From assembly GCA_943914405.1 (NCBI GenBank), contig CALUBX010000120.1, positions 1-13,441 on the forward strand: 13,441 nucleotides of DNA, written 5' to 3'. The notes below the pieces were generated by a model that saw only the letters and a program-made list of their open reading frames with translations, was not told where the DNA came from and ran no database searches. Below are positions 13,005-13,441 of the stretch, one piece after another. The translations under genes were made by a program, and so were the position numbers. Source of the stretch: an uncultured Hyphomicrobiales bacterium. Its GTDB lineage: Bacteria > Pseudomonadota > Alphaproteobacteria > Rhizobiales > Rhizobiaceae. Position 1 is the stretch's first letter. Each line of letters starts with the position of its first letter.

Positions 13005-13441
13005 CCCGCAATGCCGGATCCGTCGTCTTTGAGAACGTCCGCAAGACATTCGGTGCCTTCACCGCCATCCCTGACCTGTCCCTGACGGTGGAACCGGGCA
13101 CGCTCGTCACCCTGCTCGGACCCTCCGGATGCGGCAAGACAACGACGTTGCGAATGCTGGCCGGCCTCGAACACCCGACCTCGGGACGTATCCTGATCGG
13201 GGGCAAGGATGTGACCATGTTGCCCGCAAATGAGCGGGACGTGTCGATGGTCTTCCAATCCTACGCCCTGTTTCCGCACATGAGCTCTCTCGAAAACGTC
13301 GCTTACGGGCTGGCCTCCTCCGGCTTCAGCAAGAAGGAAGCCCGCGAACTGGCCGAACACGGCCTCGAACTCGTCGGCCTCGGCGGGATGGGTGCACGCC
13401 TTCCGGCAGAGCTCTCCGGCGGGCAGCAGCAGCGCGTCGCG
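13001..13441 (+). CDS. ABC transporter ATPase, N-terminal part (cut by right edge)
   Basis: The frame is open from ATG 13001 to the window end (147 codons). Walker A is GPSGCGKTT at 40-48, the Q-loop is Gln86 in FQSYALFPH, and the signature is LSGGQQQR at 138-145. Walker B, the switch His and any C-terminal regulatory domain lie outside the window. The sequence is of the FbpC/AfuC/PotA-like importer class. It overlaps the permease stop by four bases (ATGA), so it completes the binding protein-permease-ATPase operon and should power uptake through the two EAA loops of the fused permease. Confidence 0.93.
   Translation, partial: MTRNAGSVVFENVRKTFGAFTAIPDLSLTVEPGTLVTLLGPSGCGKTTTLRMLAGLEHPTSGRILIGGKDVTMLPANERDVSMVFQSYALFPHMSSLENVAYGLASSGFSKKEARELAEHGLELVGLGGMGARLPAELSGGQQQRVA

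Noticed and set aside
12138..13049. Minus-strand open frame (303 codons) opposite the permease
   Set aside because: It is rich in Gly/His/Asp/Arg and antisense to membrane segments and the second EAA loop; a shadow frame.
9665..13441. Iron(III) uptake operon
   Set aside because: There is no tyrosine pair in the binding protein, no Fur-like box was seen, and a LacI-type regulator with matching operators is next door. Iron is not excluded but is less likely.

Overview
The window looks like a chromosomal or large-replicon segment from an alphaproteobacterium, most likely in or near the Rhizobiaceae. The reasons are its high GC content with strongly GC-biased third codon positions, two FixJ-style response regulators, a PAS-type FixL-like histidine kinase, and a cyclic-nucleotide-domain/thioredoxin-reductase fusion of a kind common in rhizobia. 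This is inference from gene content; no rRNA or other marker gene is present. I see no insertion sequences, CRISPR arrays, tRNAs or phage genes.

Layout. (1) At 1-708, on the minus strand and running off the left edge, is the N-terminal part of a cyclic-nucleotide-binding-domain/thioredoxin-reductase-like flavoprotein. (2) At 950-1301 on the plus strand are a 71-residue acidic protein and a possible 36-codon ORF. They are followed by a FixJ-type response regulator (1346-1969). It converges, six bases apart, on a stand-alone receiver domain (1976-2353, minus). (3) From 6268 down to 1976 everything well supported is on the minus strand. In order of transcription these are an alpha/beta hydrolase, a Tat-exported chloroperoxidase-like alpha/beta hydrolase, a strong terminator, a DUF1275 membrane protein, a 63-residue protein with a FPASDP tail, a second hairpin, a possible 75-residue ORF, an AraC-type regulator with a short in-frame leader ORF, and the lone receiver. 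(4) The 406-base gap 6269-6674 has no convincing gene but holds a cluster of inverted repeats. (5) A membrane-bound PAS histidine kinase (6675-8348, plus) faces away from its nearest likely partners. (6) At 8475-13441 a LacI-type repressor is divergent from a binding-protein-dependent ABC transporter: periplasmic binding protein, fused double permease with an N-terminal membrane extension, and ATPase cut by the right edge.

How the parts may work together. The left two thirds reads as a stress or signalling island. It has a redox flavoprotein, one FixJ-like output regulator, one phosphate-sink-like receiver, one orphan kinase, an AraC regulator and two hydrolases. The kinase, output regulator and receiver could form one split phosphorelay, but only their proximity supports this. 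The right third is a self-contained uptake operon. The intergenic region 9477-9664 carries two copies of TTGCA-N6-TGCAA. One has the central CG of LacI-family operators and abuts a good -35/-10 candidate, so the repressor next door probably controls both itself and the transporter. The transporter belongs to the family usually auto-labelled 'ferric iron', but the LacI partner, the lack of a tyrosine pair and a His-Asp...Glu arrangement like that of AfuA favour a sugar or sugar-phosphate substrate.
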